NCBI GenBank assembly: GCA_018829445.1
Contig: JAHJTV010000038.1
Location: 124,001 to 188,000, forward strand
DNA from: a bacterium
Lineage (GTDB): Bacteria; SAR324; XYD2-FULL-50-16
Reading direction: 5' to 3'
Length of the DNA stretch: 64,000 bases
Position numbers and translations under genes: made by a program. A model generated the notes under the pieces. It ran no database searches. It was given only the letters and a program-made list of their open reading frames with translations, and was not told the origin of the DNA. Positions within the stretch are counted from its first letter, which is position 1; each line of letters begins with the position of its first letter. Positions 8,303 through 18,026 of this stretch are shown here, piece after piece.

Positions 8303-9328
8303 TTATTTAGTATATGAACTTGAGACGGACTTCAGCTGATCAATCGCTTTCAAACCAACTCCCTCATCCAACAATAGCCGGGACTTTTTAAAGGCATCTT
8401 CAAGTGAACAGTCATCAATAATAGAGATTGCAAATCCGGCGTTTAAAGCCACAACATCTCTTTTTGCACCCTGAATTTTAGAGCCTAAAACACCCAGTGT
8501 GATTTCTGCATTATCTTTTGGAGATCCTCCCCTTATGCTCTCCAGGGGATATTTTTTAAAACCGTATCGTTCCGGGTCAAACAAAAACTCATTGATATCA
8601 CCATTCGTTTTTAACTGTGCAACTTGGGTATCTCCCTGAATACAAACCTCATCCAGACCGCTTAATCCGGCAAACGTAAAGGCTGCTTTGGAGCCAAGTT
8701 CTTTCAAAACACGAATCATGATTGGAACCAATTCCGTGGAAAACAATCCCAACACCTGGTATTCCGCTCCGGCTGGATTTGTCAATGGGCCCAGAATATT
8801 AAATACTGTTCTGACAGCCAGTTCTTTTCTAACCGGAACGACATTTTTCATGGCACTGTGCAGAACCGGGGCAAAAAGAAATCCGATATTGGTTTTATCG
8901 ATACACTCTGCTATCTGCTCCGGAGTCAGGTCAAGATTGACACCTAAGGCTTCCAGCAAGTCTGCACTTCCGCTTTTTGACGTCATGGACCGATTGCCAT
9001 GTTTGGCTACACGATAGCCACCCCCTGCCAGCAAGAAAGCTACGGTTGTTGATATATTGAACGACCCGGAGCTGTCACCGCCTGTACCGCAGGTATCGAT
9101 CAGATTGTTGCTGGCAATTGGGATTTTGGTTGATTTCTCCCGCATAATGGAAGCGCAGGCCGTGATTTCAGTTATCGTTTCCTTCTTAATTCTTAAAGCT
9201 ACCAGCATGGCTGCCATTTGACTATTGGTCAGTCCCCCATCCATAAATTGATTCATCATCCAGGATGCTTCATCAAAACTCAGGTCATTCCCATTAATTA
9301 AATTCGTCAGAATCAGATTTGCTTCCAT
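8303..9328 (-). CDS. trpD: Anthranilate phosphoribosyltransferase
   Basis: A 341-residue enzyme of normal length that attaches phosphoribose from PRPP to anthranilate, the second committed step of tryptophan synthesis. The PRPP-binding glycine loop reads DTCGTGGDSSGSFNISTT, followed by KHGNRSMTSKSGSADLLEAL and by the second conserved block RKELAVRTVFNILGPLTNPA. HNYH-like anthranilate contacts fall in FAPVLHSAMKNVVPVR. It is the first gene of the minus-strand trpDCF run. The 677-base upstream gap shows no obvious attenuator, trp leader peptide or T-box that I can support. Confidence 0.96.
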   Translation of the reverse strand: MEANLILTNLINGNDLSFDEASWMMNQFMDGGLTNSQMAAMLVALRIKKETITEITACASIMREKSTKIPIASNNLIDTCGTGGDSSGSFNISTTVAFLLAGGGYRVAKHGNRSMTSKSGSADLLEALGVNLDLTPEQIAECIDKTNIGFLFAPVLHSAMKNVVPVRKELAVRTVFNILGPLTNPAGAEYQVLGLFSTELVPIMIRVLKELGSKAAFTFAGLSGLDEVCIQGDTQVAQLKTNGDINEFLFDPERYGFKKYPLESIRGGSPKDNAEITLGVLGSKIQGAKRDVVALNAGFAISIIDDCSLEDAFKKSRLLLDEGVGLKAIDQLKSVSSSYTK

Positions 9329-10005
9329 GATTTTCCTTGTGTTATTAGCTGATACCTTACGTACATCACATAACGCTTGTTTTATATGTTTTTAAGTTGT
9401 AGGTCAAAATATTAGCGATTATGTTCAAACTCAAGATCAAGAATCCAGATACTCTTTGTAGATATTAGACTTATTTTGATTAATTCACATTCTGCCAAGA
9501 GTTAGGATTACGGTAGGGCGGCCTTACATGGCCGCCTGTAAAAACACAAAGGCGGCCATGTAAGGCCGCCCTACCGTTCAGGAAACAAGCCTTTAATGTC
9601 CAAAATACTCTTTTTGAGCACTTATGGGGGTTAGATTCCCATCGAAAATTATTCTAAGGAAATTGCTTTGGGAAGCCTCTGTTTGAAAACTTGAATTTTG
9701 CATAAAAAATAGCCATGAATAAGCTTATGTTGAATCAAGTTTGGCATGATACTCATTTTATTGGATTATGATTCTATTCAAAAACCTCAAAAATTCAGCA
9801 TAATAAATAACAACAGGTTCTTGAGAGTGACAATCTTTCCAGGCAAATATCTGTTCACAATTCAGGCAGTAATCATTTAGGATAAACACCTTGGGAAACA
9901 AAACGCGGAAAAACGGCTTTACAGATCGATTGAGAGAGGTGTCGTACACCTGCCGAGGGATGTCTGTATACAATTCTATAACCACCCCCCCAATAGCAGT
10001 TATAA
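9329..10005. other. Divergent intergenic region containing a long palindrome
   Basis: Separates divergently transcribed trpD and the ATPase-TPR gene, so it should hold promoters for both. The only strong structure is the 28-bp-arm inverted repeat at 9510-9577. A minus-strand open frame at 9758-9985 has a CLNC motif but no family match and no ribosome site, and is not called. Confidence 0.55.
9510..9577. repeat. Perfect 28-bp inverted repeat (GTAGGGCGGCC palindrome), copy 1
   Basis: Arms at 9510-9537 and 9550-9577 are exact reverse complements, separated by 12 bases. The arms start ACGGTAGGGCGGCCTTACAT. GC content is far above the surrounding DNA. A decayed relative, including its left flank, lies at 18027-18120 ahead of the receiver gene. 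Confidence 0.9.
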
Positions 10006-12504
10006 ATGGCTGAAAATATTACGACTTACAATCACTTAAATGGTTTTTACAGACCTGGACTTTCTTTTCCAGAGCAGTTGAAAGCGACCACAGTCGGCCG
10101 TGCTGACTTGTTGGAAGAGCTCACCCATAAACTGTCGGAAGAGTACAAAGCTGAAAAGAAAACAAATTTCATGGTTATGGGACCTGCAGGGGTTGGTAAA
10201 ACCCATTTCATTCGTGTTCTGGGGAAACTGGTTGAAAAATCATCCGAATTGAATCAGCAGTATATTGTTATTCAATTCCCGGAGGAGAACCATCGTATTC
10301 TAACTTTTGCGGATCTTCTTTTGGGGATGATTGAAATTTTAGGTCATATCAGGAATGAAAAAAGCTGGGTTAATCTAAAAGCGGATCTTGAAGAGATTCA
10401 GGAAGATGGTGATTTAATAGAAACTGCCATACCCGTCCTTGAAGAATATTGTCAGCAGAATAAAAAAAACCTCTTAATCATGCTGGAAAACATTGATGTT
10501 TTTTTCCGGGGGCAGCTGCGTGATAGCAGAAATGTTAAACAATTTAAAAAATTCATCACCAAATCATCATTTGCAACTTTTATTGGAACATCTCAGTACG
10601 ATCTAATCAAACCGGACGAAATCAAGAAACCTCCGTTTAATCTTTTTGATATTCATATTTTGGACGTCCTCTCTGAAGAACAAACGCAGAAGCTGATTCA
10701 GAAAAACCTGGAATGGGACAGACAAACTGAATTATTGGATGATTTTGACGACCTTTTACCGCGGATCAAAGCGTTGTATGAAATGTCAGGGGGGAATCCC
10801 AGATTGAGTCTGATTTTGTATGAATTAATTGCAAAAGAGAATAAATGGGATATTAAAAAACAGATTGAAAAACTGCTGGATCAATCTACCCCGTTTTTCA
10901 GGAACAGGATGAGAATGCTTGATCCGCAGGAGAGGGCATTACTAGAATCCATTGCTTTAATGAATCTTGAACAGAAAAATGCTACCAGCATATCCAAGAG
11001 CATGAGGCAATCATTGCAGCAAACATCAAGTCATCTGAATAAACTGCTTAAAGCAGGCTATCTAATCGTTACCGATCATCCAAGCGATAAACGCTCAAAA
11101 ATCTATCGGATTAAAGAGGGGTTCTTCGGCCTTTGGCTCTCAATAGGGCATTCACGAGAACAAAACTTTATTCTTCCCCGTTTAGTAGAATTCCTGGAGC
11201 AATGGTATACCGAAAAAGCGGGGAGAGAAAAGAAGCGGCAGCAGATATGGAATTCATTACAAACGCTTGATTCATCCATAAATCATCCGGCAAAAAACAA
11301 CCAGGAACTCCTACTAAAATACCTGTCAGACATTGGAACCATTGAGGAACAAGTTGAGAGTAAATTTGAACTAATCCATTACTTTTTTGCCACTGAAAAA
11401 CCCAAGGAAGCAAAGAAGCTAATTAAAGAGGTCTTCAAACTGGATTTTAAACGCCCGTATTACCTTGACTGGATGTTGAAACAGAGTAAAAAGCGTGTAC
11501 TTGAATCCATAGAACCGATGATTCTTCAACAAATAGATGACATTATTGCCTGTTGGAGACTGAAAAACTCAAATGACATCGAAGCATTAACCAAAACAAC
11601 CTTATCAATCACCAATAATTTTTTCGCTAATGGTTATTTTGATCTGGTTAGTTCTTTTATCAGACACATCTTGCGATTTATTACCGATCCACATTGCCAA
11701 ATCCGATTACTGGAAAGGGTAGCTTTAAGTGAAGAAAAACTAAAGCAGTGGAATCAAGCACTTATTACCTGGAATCAAGTGCTTGAAGTGGCTTATAAAG
11801 CCAACGATAAAAGATCGCAGGGAACAATATACAACAATATTTCACAGATTTATCAGGACATCGAAGAGTACGAGACAGCACTGGAGTATCTTCAAAAATC
11901 ACTGGAAGTATTAAAGGATATCAATGATTACAACGGACAAGGAACAACCCTTAATAATATTTCCACCATCCATTTTCAACAGGGATATTATGAAAAAGCT
12001 CTTGAATGTCTTGAACAGGCGCTTTCAATCTCCCAGATAAGTCAAAACCACTTTATTGAGGGCATTACCCTCAGCAATCTGGCATTGATTTTTCAAGCCA
12101 GAAATGATTATGAAAGAGCCCTGGATTGCCTGAACCGTTCTTTAAAAAAGATGCGAATCATTGGCAATCGACCTTCAGAATGCATCACGCTTAATAATAT
12201 CTCACAGGTATATCTTGAAGTCGGATCTTTGGAGCAATCAAAAGACATTCTTAACTCAGCTTTAACATTGGCATATGAGGATAACAATAAAATCGGCATC
12301 GGACTAACTTTGTACAACAGGGGACGGGTTTACTGGAAACAAGATAGACAAAACGAAGCCATGCAGGATTGGTTGCTCAGTTATAAAACAGCTAAAGAGG
12401 AAGCTCTGGAGAATATTCTGGAAAAATTATCTCAGCTGGCAATTTCGATGGGATACGACGGTGACTCCTTTTGGAAAGATAAAATGAAAGAGATGCCGCA
12501 ATAA
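10006..12504 (+). CDS. ATPase with winged helix and C-terminal TPR array (STAND-like)
   Basis: An 832-residue cytoplasmic protein. After VGRADLLEEL comes an AAA-type NTPase domain with Walker A GPAGVGKTHF (59-66) and Walker B LLIMLENIDVFF (156-167). GGNPRLSLILYELI (about 265-278) is typical of the lid of STAND/archaeal-type ATPases. Residues 305-380 resemble a MarR-like winged helix (SISKSMRQSLQQTSSHLNKL, LIVTDHPSDKRSKIYRI). The C-terminus holds five 40-residue TPR units: YNNISQIYQDIEEYETALEY, LNNISTIHFQQGYYEKALEC, LSNLALIFQARNDYERALDC, LNNISQVYLEVGSLEQSKDI and a last one near 760. Such proteins are signal-triggered switches or assembly platforms. It heads a run of five close-spaced genes, so its partner may be among them. 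No specific function can be assigned. Confidence 0.82.
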   Translation: MAENITTYNHLNGFYRPGLSFPEQLKATTVGRADLLEELTHKLSEEYKAEKKTNFMVMGPAGVGKTHFIRVLGKLVEKSSELNQQYIVIQFPEENHRILTFADLLLGMIEILGHIRNEKSWVNLKADLEEIQEDGDLIETAIPVLEEYCQQNKKNLLIMLENIDVFFRGQLRDSRNVKQFKKFITKSSFATFIGTSQYDLIKPDEIKKPPFNLFDIHILDVLSEEQTQKLIQKNLEWDRQTELLDDFDDLLPRIKALYEMSGGNPRLSLILYELIAKENKWDIKKQIEKLLDQSTPFFRNRMRMLDPQERALLESIALMNLEQKNATSISKSMRQSLQQTSSHLNKLLKAGYLIVTDHPSDKRSKIYRIKEGFFGLWLSIGHSREQNFILPRLVEFLEQWYTEKAGREKKRQQIWNSLQTLDSSINHPAKNNQELLLKYLSDIGTIEEQVESKFELIHYFFATEKPKEAKKLIKEVFKLDFKRPYYLDWMLKQSKKRVLESIEPMILQQIDDIIACWRLKNSNDIEALTKTTLSITNNFFANGYFDLVSSFIRHILRFITDPHCQIRLLERVALSEEKLKQWNQALITWNQVLEVAYKANDKRSQGTIYNNISQIYQDIEEYETALEYLQKSLEVLKDINDYNGQGTTLNNISTIHFQQGYYEKALECLEQALSISQISQNHFIEGITLSNLALIFQARNDYERALDCLNRSLKKMRIIGNRPSECITLNNISQVYLEVGSLEQSKDILNSALTLAYEDNNKIGIGLTLYNRGRVYWKQDRQNEAMQDWLLSYKTAKEEALENILEKLSQLAISMGYDGDSFWKDKMKEMPQ

Positions 12505-12511
12505 CGAAAAA

Positions 12512-13300
12512 ATGACATTTTCTTGGACAATTCTTCATTTTGAAAACGGATCAGGAATAAAACTATTTGTCAGTTTAATCCTCCTCTGTTTTTTCTTAAA
12601 TCTTCTGGAGATTTCTGCGGAGAATTTGATTGAAAAAAACTCTGCAGGTTCAAATAATTACCCCGTTTTTCTTTATCATGAGAAGGACTATTATCGATCA
12701 ATATCCGAGATTCTTAAACTTAAGTTTGAGAACGAAAACTACGACCGGATTTTAGATCTATATTTACTAAAAAACTACTATCAGCTTAACAACCATTATC
12801 AATTGCAGTTAACAGCCGAAAAATTGCTTAAAGAAAGAAAAAGCTTGCAGCACAGGCCTTACCAAAATGAAATCAAGAGACTGCTTTCCATCTCATTTCT
12901 TCAATCAGGAAAAGAGGACATGGGCAAAGCAACCTGGGACGAGTGTTGCCTTGGTGATGGCGTCAACCTGTTTCCCATGAGTGTGAATATTCCGGACCAG
13001 ATCGATCCTGAAAGAGCCAGACTATTTTCATCCATAATTCCGGGGTCAGGATTCCTGCTTTCCGGTTCGTACTCCAAAGCAGTCGTGTCATTCCTATTAA
13101 ACTCGGCTTTCATTTACGGATGTTATCAGTACGCATCCAAAGATCAACCTGGCATTGCTGGCCTATTGTTGTTCTTTGAGATCGGCTGGTACGTGGGTGG
13201 GCGAAATGCTTCTTATGAAGCAGCAATCAATTATAATAGAATGCTGATTACAAACTATCAGCAGCAATGGATTAATTCTAATCTTAAACCTGTTTTTTAA
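12512..13300 (+). CDS. Conserved membrane protein with N-terminal signal/anchor
   Basis: 262 residues, starting seven bases after the ATPase stop. A hydrophobic stretch near residues 17-35 (IKLFVSLILLCFFLNLLEIS) acts as signal peptide or anchor. A helical, probably periplasmic region of about 130 residues follows. The C-terminal third carries a pattern I recognise from uncharacterised envelope proteins: LFSSIIPGSGFLLSGSYSKA, then a hydrophobic pair of segments (VVSFLLNSAFIYGCYQY and GIAGLLLFFEIGWYVGGRN) and ASYEAAINYNRM. The glycine-rich PGSG motif ahead of paired helices recalls DUF5683/TM2-like proteins. Function unknown; operon position links it with the ATPase and the aminotransferase. 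Confidence 0.65.
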   Translation: MTFSWTILHFENGSGIKLFVSLILLCFFLNLLEISAENLIEKNSAGSNNYPVFLYHEKDYYRSISEILKLKFENENYDRILDLYLLKNYYQLNNHYQLQLTAEKLLKERKSLQHRPYQNEIKRLLSISFLQSGKEDMGKATWDECCLGDGVNLFPMSVNIPDQIDPERARLFSSIIPGSGFLLSGSYSKAVVSFLLNSAFIYGCYQYASKDQPGIAGLLLFFEIGWYVGGRNASYEAAINYNRMLITNYQQQWINSNLKPVF

Positions 13301-13311
13301 TTGTGGTGAAT

Positions 13312-14526
13312 ATGAAGAACATCGTGAAATCGAGCAAACTTGACAATGTGTGTTATGAAATCCGGGGACCTGTTTTACATGAAGCAAAAAGACTCGAAGA
13401 GGAAGGTCACCGAATACTAAAGCTTAATATCGGAAATCCCGCACCTTTCGGTCTGGAAGCGCCTGATGAAATTATCCAGGATCTCATTCGCAATTTACCG
13501 AATTCACAAGGTTACTGCGATTCCAAAGGATTATTCTCCGCCAGAAAAGCAGTCATGCACTATAGCCAGGAACTTGGGATCGGCAATGTCGGAATTGAAG
13601 ATATCTACATGGGAAATGGAGTAAGCGAATTGATTGTCATGGCCATGCAAGCCCTTTTAAACAACGGTGATGAATTGCTGATACCAGCTCCCGATTATCC
13701 GCTATGGACTGCTGCCGTCAGCCTTTCCGGCGGAAAAGCGGTACATTATGTCTGTGACGAGGAATCTGGCTGGTTACCGGATCTTAAAGACATCGAGAGT
13801 AAAATCTCAAAAAAAACCAAGGGACTGCTGATAATTAATCCGAATAATCCCACCGGGGCTGTCTACCCAAAGGAGCTACTGGAAAGTATCGTCAAACTGG
13901 CAAGAAAACATGATTTGATAGTTTTCTCGGATGAGATTTATGACAAGATTTTATACGATGACGCCAAGCACACTGCCATTGCCTCACTAGCTGATGATAT
14001 CCTGTTTGTAACCTTTAATGGTTTGTCGAAAACATACCGGGTTGCCGGGTTTAGATCCGGTTGGATGATTATCAGCGGTGCCCTGTTAAAAGCAAAAGAC
14101 TATATTGAGGGTTTGGATATCCTTGCTTCCATGCGGCTTTGTGCAAATGTTCCATCACAGTACGCAGTCCAGACTGCACTTGGGGGATACCAGACAATAA
14201 CTGAATTGATTCAGCCGGAAGGTAGACTATACAAGCAAAGGGAAATGGCCTTCAATATGTTGATGGAAATCCCCGGGGTGAGTTGTTTTAAACCGATGGG
14301 AGCCCTTTATATGTTTCCGAGACTTGATCCTAAAAAATTCAAGATAAAGAATGATGAAAAATTTGTGCTCGATTTGTTGCTTCAAAAAAAGATCCTGGTC
14401 GTTCAAGGGTCAGCCTTTAATATAACCAACAAAGATCACTTCCGACTTGTTTTTCTACCTCATGATCACAAGCTTGAATCCGGAATCAGTAGCCTGAAAC
14501 AGTTTCTTTCGACCTATCAGCAGTAA
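13312..14526 (+). CDS. Pyridoxal-phosphate aminotransferase, alanine/AlaA-like class I
   Basis: 404 residues from ATG 13312; two in-frame GTG codons at 13303 and 13306 lie just upstream and are less likely. It is a fold-type I aminotransferase close to the AlaA (YfbQ) alanine-pyruvate group: RILKLNIGNPAPFGLEAPDE at the N-terminus, YCDSKGLFSARKAV, the cofactor-contacting block LLIINPNNPTGAVYP, VFSDEIYDKILYDD, and the Schiff-base lysine in FNGLSKTYRVAGFRSGWM. The catalytic Arg for the substrate carboxylate is in DHFRLVFLPH. Transfers an amino group between alanine (or a similar amino acid) and 2-oxoglutarate. It sits 11 bases after the membrane protein and 27 before a radical SAM gene. Confidence 0.88.
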   Translation: MKNIVKSSKLDNVCYEIRGPVLHEAKRLEEEGHRILKLNIGNPAPFGLEAPDEIIQDLIRNLPNSQGYCDSKGLFSARKAVMHYSQELGIGNVGIEDIYMGNGVSELIVMAMQALLNNGDELLIPAPDYPLWTAAVSLSGGKAVHYVCDEESGWLPDLKDIESKISKKTKGLLIINPNNPTGAVYPKELLESIVKLARKHDLIVFSDEIYDKILYDDAKHTAIASLADDILFVTFNGLSKTYRVAGFRSGWMIISGALLKAKDYIEGLDILASMRLCANVPSQYAVQTALGGYQTITELIQPEGRLYKQREMAFNMLMEIPGVSCFKPMGALYMFPRLDPKKFKIKNDEKFVLDLLLQKKILVVQGSAFNITNKDHFRLVFLPHDHKLESGISSLKQFLSTYQQ

Positions 14527-14553
14527 GTAATGGACTGTCGCATTTTGTAAACT

Positions 14554-16749
14554 ATGAGAATTTTACTCTTAACGCCTCCTTTTACACAAATCAACACACC
14601 TTATCCTGCGACCGCTTTTCTCAAACAGTTTTTGACATCCCGAGAATATGTGGTCAACCAGGCTGATCTGGGTATTAAGATTCTGCTCTCACTATTTTCA
14701 AAAAACAGTCTGCAAACAGTATTCAATCTTGCTCAGGAAAAGAGAAAGAATCTCACAAACAGCAGCATTCGCATGCTGCATTGTAAAAACCAATATCTAA
14801 GAACAATCGAAACGGTTATCTCTTTTTTGCAGACCAAGGAGTCATCACTTGCCTACCTGATCTGTCAAAATCTGTTTTTACCGCAAGGTCATGGCTTCAA
14901 TACCCTGCCGGATCTTGATCAACATTTTGGTGACCTGGGCGTGGTGGATAAAGCACGCTATCTTTCAACTCTGTATCTGGAAGAGATTTCCGATCTGATC
15001 AAGGAGGTTGTCTCGCCCCATTTTGGTTTCAGCCGATATGGAGAAAGACTTGCGGTTGCAGCTACTTCCTATGATCCGATAGAAACCTCTTTAAATCAGC
15101 CAAATACAATAATTGACGATCTGCTGGAATTGGAAGTAGCTCGTGCACTGTCCTCTCATTCGCCTGACATTGTAGGATTTACCGTTCCTTTTCCGGGTTG
15201 TCTCATTGGTACATTGAAAGCATCCCGATTTATAAAACACCAGAATCCCGATATTAAGATAATTCTGGGCGGTGGGTATGTCAGTACTGAATTGAGGGAA
15301 ATATCTGACAGGCGTATCTTTAACGATATCGACTATCTCTGCCTGGATCAGGGAGAGATCGCAATAAAACGAGTTATTGATTATATTTCGGGAAACTGTC
15401 AGAAAACCGACTTGAAGAAGACGTTTTTAATGGAAAACCAATCAATTATCTATATTCAAGGGGAGCAGACAAAGGATATTCCGTTTACTGAAACAGGATA
15501 TCCCGATTACTCGGATCTTAATCTTAATGACTATCTGTCAATTATTGAAATTCCAAATGCCATGCACCGCCTCTGGAATGACGGTAGATGGAACAAGATG
15601 CAGATAGCAACCGGATGTTATTGGCAGAAATGTGCCTTTTGTGATGTCAGTCTTGATTATATCAAAAACTATTCGACAGTATCTGCGAAAATACTTGTAG
15701 ATCGAATTGAAAGGATTATCAAACAGACGGGTCAAACCGGTTTTCATTTTGTCGATGAAGCTGCACCACCCAATAAGCTTAAAGAACTTGCTCTGGAACT
15801 GCTCAAAAGAAATCTGGTTATCTCCTGGTGGAGCAACATTCGATTCGAAAAAGCCTTTAGTGCCGATCTCTGCAAGCTGTTATCCGCCTCCGGCTGTATC
15901 GCGGTTTCCGGCGGACTGGAAACGGTCACCGATCGTTTATTAAAACTGATGAACAAGGGAGTTAACCTTCAACAGGCAATACAATCCTTACATAACTTCA
16001 GACAGGCCGGAATTCTCGTACATACCTATTTAATGTACGGATTTCCGACGCAAACGGAGCAGGAAACCATTGATTCACTTGAGATGGTGCGGCAGCTGTT
16101 CTGCAATGATCTGATTCAATCCTGCTACTGGCATCGGTTTACTTTGACTGCCCATAGTAAAATTTCTGCAGATCCAAAACAGTATAAAATCTCTATCGCC
16201 GGACCTGACAGGGGAAGTTTTGCCTGGAACGATTTGATTCATCATGATCCCACCGGGTGTGATCATGATCATTTCGAACCGGGGTTAAAAAAAGCTGTCT
16301 ATAATTTTATGCTCGAATTAGGGTTAGAAGAAGATTTGAACTTCTGGTTTGAATTTGATGTTCCATCAAGTATTATTTCACCAGATTATGTACAAATGTG
16401 TGTTGATGAGCAACAATCAATCCACAATGAGAAACCTGGAAAACAACTCCTGTGGCTTAATCAGGAGCCTGTAGTTATAAAAAACCGAAAACAAAAAAAA
16501 CAGAAAAATTCAAATTCAGCAACCCTTCGTTTTTATACTGCAGATTCTATTGTTGGTTTAAAATCTGATGAAAGGGTTCTGGAGTGGCTGGTTCCGATTA
16601 TATGCCGGATTTTTCCTGAATCAGATGATATATTTACCGTAGAGCGCCTGATTGAAGACTATGAAGCCACCTTCGAAAAACCATTTACTAAATTTCAAAG
16701 TTCCCATTTATGGCAGGAATTAAGAGAGAATGGGCTTTTAATTATTTGA
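14554..16749 (+). CDS. B12-binding-type radical SAM protein
   Basis: A 731-residue protein. The N-terminal 320 residues resemble a cobalamin-binding Rossmann domain (MRILLLTPPF start, DIVGFTVPFPGCLIGTLKAS, IILGGGYVSTELREI), although the cobalamin-ligating DxHxxG is not apparent. The radical SAM core follows with the cluster cysteines in ATGCYWQKCAFCDVSLDY, a CX4CX2C spacing rather than the textbook CX3CX2C. Further SAM-core strands are GFHFVDEAAPPNKL, VSGGLETVTDRLLKLMNKGV and VHTYLMYGFPTQTEQET. The C-terminal 230 residues are unusual and may hold a substrate domain. These enzymes methylate or rearrange unactivated carbons, or mature peptides; the substrate is unknown. Last metabolic gene before the receiver/kinase. 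Confidence 0.85.
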   Translation: MRILLLTPPFTQINTPYPATAFLKQFLTSREYVVNQADLGIKILLSLFSKNSLQTVFNLAQEKRKNLTNSSIRMLHCKNQYLRTIETVISFLQTKESSLAYLICQNLFLPQGHGFNTLPDLDQHFGDLGVVDKARYLSTLYLEEISDLIKEVVSPHFGFSRYGERLAVAATSYDPIETSLNQPNTIIDDLLELEVARALSSHSPDIVGFTVPFPGCLIGTLKASRFIKHQNPDIKIILGGGYVSTELREISDRRIFNDIDYLCLDQGEIAIKRVIDYISGNCQKTDLKKTFLMENQSIIYIQGEQTKDIPFTETGYPDYSDLNLNDYLSIIEIPNAMHRLWNDGRWNKMQIATGCYWQKCAFCDVSLDYIKNYSTVSAKILVDRIERIIKQTGQTGFHFVDEAAPPNKLKELALELLKRNLVISWWSNIRFEKAFSADLCKLLSASGCIAVSGGLETVTDRLLKLMNKGVNLQQAIQSLHNFRQAGILVHTYLMYGFPTQTEQETIDSLEMVRQLFCNDLIQSCYWHRFTLTAHSKISADPKQYKISIAGPDRGSFAWNDLIHHDPTGCDHDHFEPGLKKAVYNFMLELGLEEDLNFWFEFDVPSSIISPDYVQMCVDEQQSIHNEKPGKQLLWLNQEPVVIKNRKQKKQKNSNSATLRFYTADSIVGLKSDERVLEWLVPIICRIFPESDDIFTVERLIEDYEATFEKPFTKFQSSHLWQELRENGLLII

Positions 16750-16787
16750 TATAAAGACAATTATTCTGTCTAAAGCTGAATTTACCG

Positions 16788-17999
16788 ATGAGAATACTAA
16801 TCGCAGAAGATGATTTTCTGGCACGAACATTTCTCGAATCTTCGCTTGATTCCTGGGGGCATGAAGTCATAGCTGCATCCAATGGTGAAGAAGCCTGGGA
16901 TATTTTGCAGGGAGCTGAAGCTCCGCGGATCGTCATTCTCGATTGGAACATGCCAAAAATGGATGGCGTGGAAGTCTGCCGCAATATCCGCTCCAGGCAA
17001 ATGGTTCCCTATACCTATGTTATTTTGTTAACCAGCAAAATGTTGAAGGAAGAGATAGATTCTGCGTATGAAGCTGGCGTAGATGACTACCTCATCAAAC
17101 CATTTAAGGAGGACCAGTTGCAGCGCCGACTTCGTGTAGGACTGCGCGTCGTGGACTATGAATCAAAATTGTCCGAAAACAGGCAACAATTAGAGGTTTA
17201 TGCAACCCAGATGGAAAAACTCGCCGAAGAGCGCGGTCATCAACTGGCTCATGCCCAACGGATGGCAACGCTGGGAGTGCTATCGGCTGGTATCGCCCAT
17301 GAAATTAATAATCCTACAACCTTCATTGCAGGTAACGCCCAGGTACTCAATAACTTCTGGCCTGTTCTGGAAGAAAGCCTCAAACCGCTTACTTCAAAGG
17401 ATGGGGGAGTAATAAGCCAACAGGCCATATTCATTCTTGAAGAAACACCCAAAATCATAAAGAGCATCAATAACGGCGTTCAAAGAATAACAAAAATCGT
17501 CAATGGACTAAAATCTTATGCCCGCCATGGAGATGCCCAGATGAAACCCTGCAGCATCAATCATATTATTGAGCAAGCCTTGGAGTTGTGCTGTAATGCT
17601 TTAAAATACCATGTTCAGGTGCAAAAAGAGCTTATGAATTCTCCTCCGGAAATATTTGCAGATGCCCAGCAGATCGAACAGGTATTGGTTAATCTTTTTG
17701 TTAATTCTGCGGATGCGATCGGAACCAAAGCTGACGGGACTTTGAAAATAAAAACGAAATTGGAAGAAACCAGATTGATAATTGAGATCGAAGACAATGG
17801 AACTGGCTTTCCTACAAAACATCTTGAAAAAATATGGGATCCTTTTTTTACAACTAAAGAACCCGGAAAAGGGACCGGCTTGGGACTTGCCATAATCCGT
17901 GGAATCGTTGAAAACCACAAGGGAAGCATAACCGCCTTGAACCTGGATAAAGGGGGTGCTCGATTTAGTATTTCTTTACCGATCCATGGTAATAAATAA
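16788..17999 (+). CDS. Receiver-histidine kinase (N-terminal REC, HisKA, HATPase)
   Basis: 403 residues with reversed hybrid order: an N-terminal receiver (LIAEDDFLARTFLESSL, phospho-acceptor Asp in IVILDWNMPKMDG, Thr in LLTSK, Lys in DDYLIKPFKEDQLQRRL), a short coiled linker of about residues 120-150, then a kinase core. The H box reads LGVLSAGIAHEINNPTTF, with the phospho-accepting His. The N box is VLVNLFVNSADAIG, followed by DNGTGFP, FFTTKEPGKGTGLGLA and a final GARFSISLP. There are no membrane segments, so it is a cytoplasmic kinase whose activity is probably gated by phosphorylation of its own receiver. It lies 38 bases after the radical SAM gene. Confidence 0.92.
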   Translation: MRILIAEDDFLARTFLESSLDSWGHEVIAASNGEEAWDILQGAEAPRIVILDWNMPKMDGVEVCRNIRSRQMVPYTYVILLTSKMLKEEIDSAYEAGVDDYLIKPFKEDQLQRRLRVGLRVVDYESKLSENRQQLEVYATQMEKLAEERGHQLAHAQRMATLGVLSAGIAHEINNPTTFIAGNAQVLNNFWPVLEESLKPLTSKDGGVISQQAIFILEETPKIIKSINNGVQRITKIVNGLKSYARHGDAQMKPCSINHIIEQALELCCNALKYHVQVQKELMNSPPEIFADAQQIEQVLVNLFVNSADAIGTKADGTLKIKTKLEETRLIIEIEDNGTGFPTKHLEKIWDPFFTTKEPGKGTGLGLAIIRGIVENHKGSITALNLDKGGARFSISLPIHGNK

Positions 18000-18026
18000 T
18001 AGTGCAAACCTTATTTGCTTGCTAGG

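Noticed and set aside
9510..9577. Considered as a CRISPR repeat or a Rho-independent terminator
   Set aside because: Only one perfect copy with no spacer array; located upstream of both flanking genes rather than at a gene end, and without a U tract.
9758..9985. Minus-strand open frame of 75 codons with a CLNC motif
   Set aside because: No ribosome site, no domain, atypical composition; lies in a divergent promoter region.
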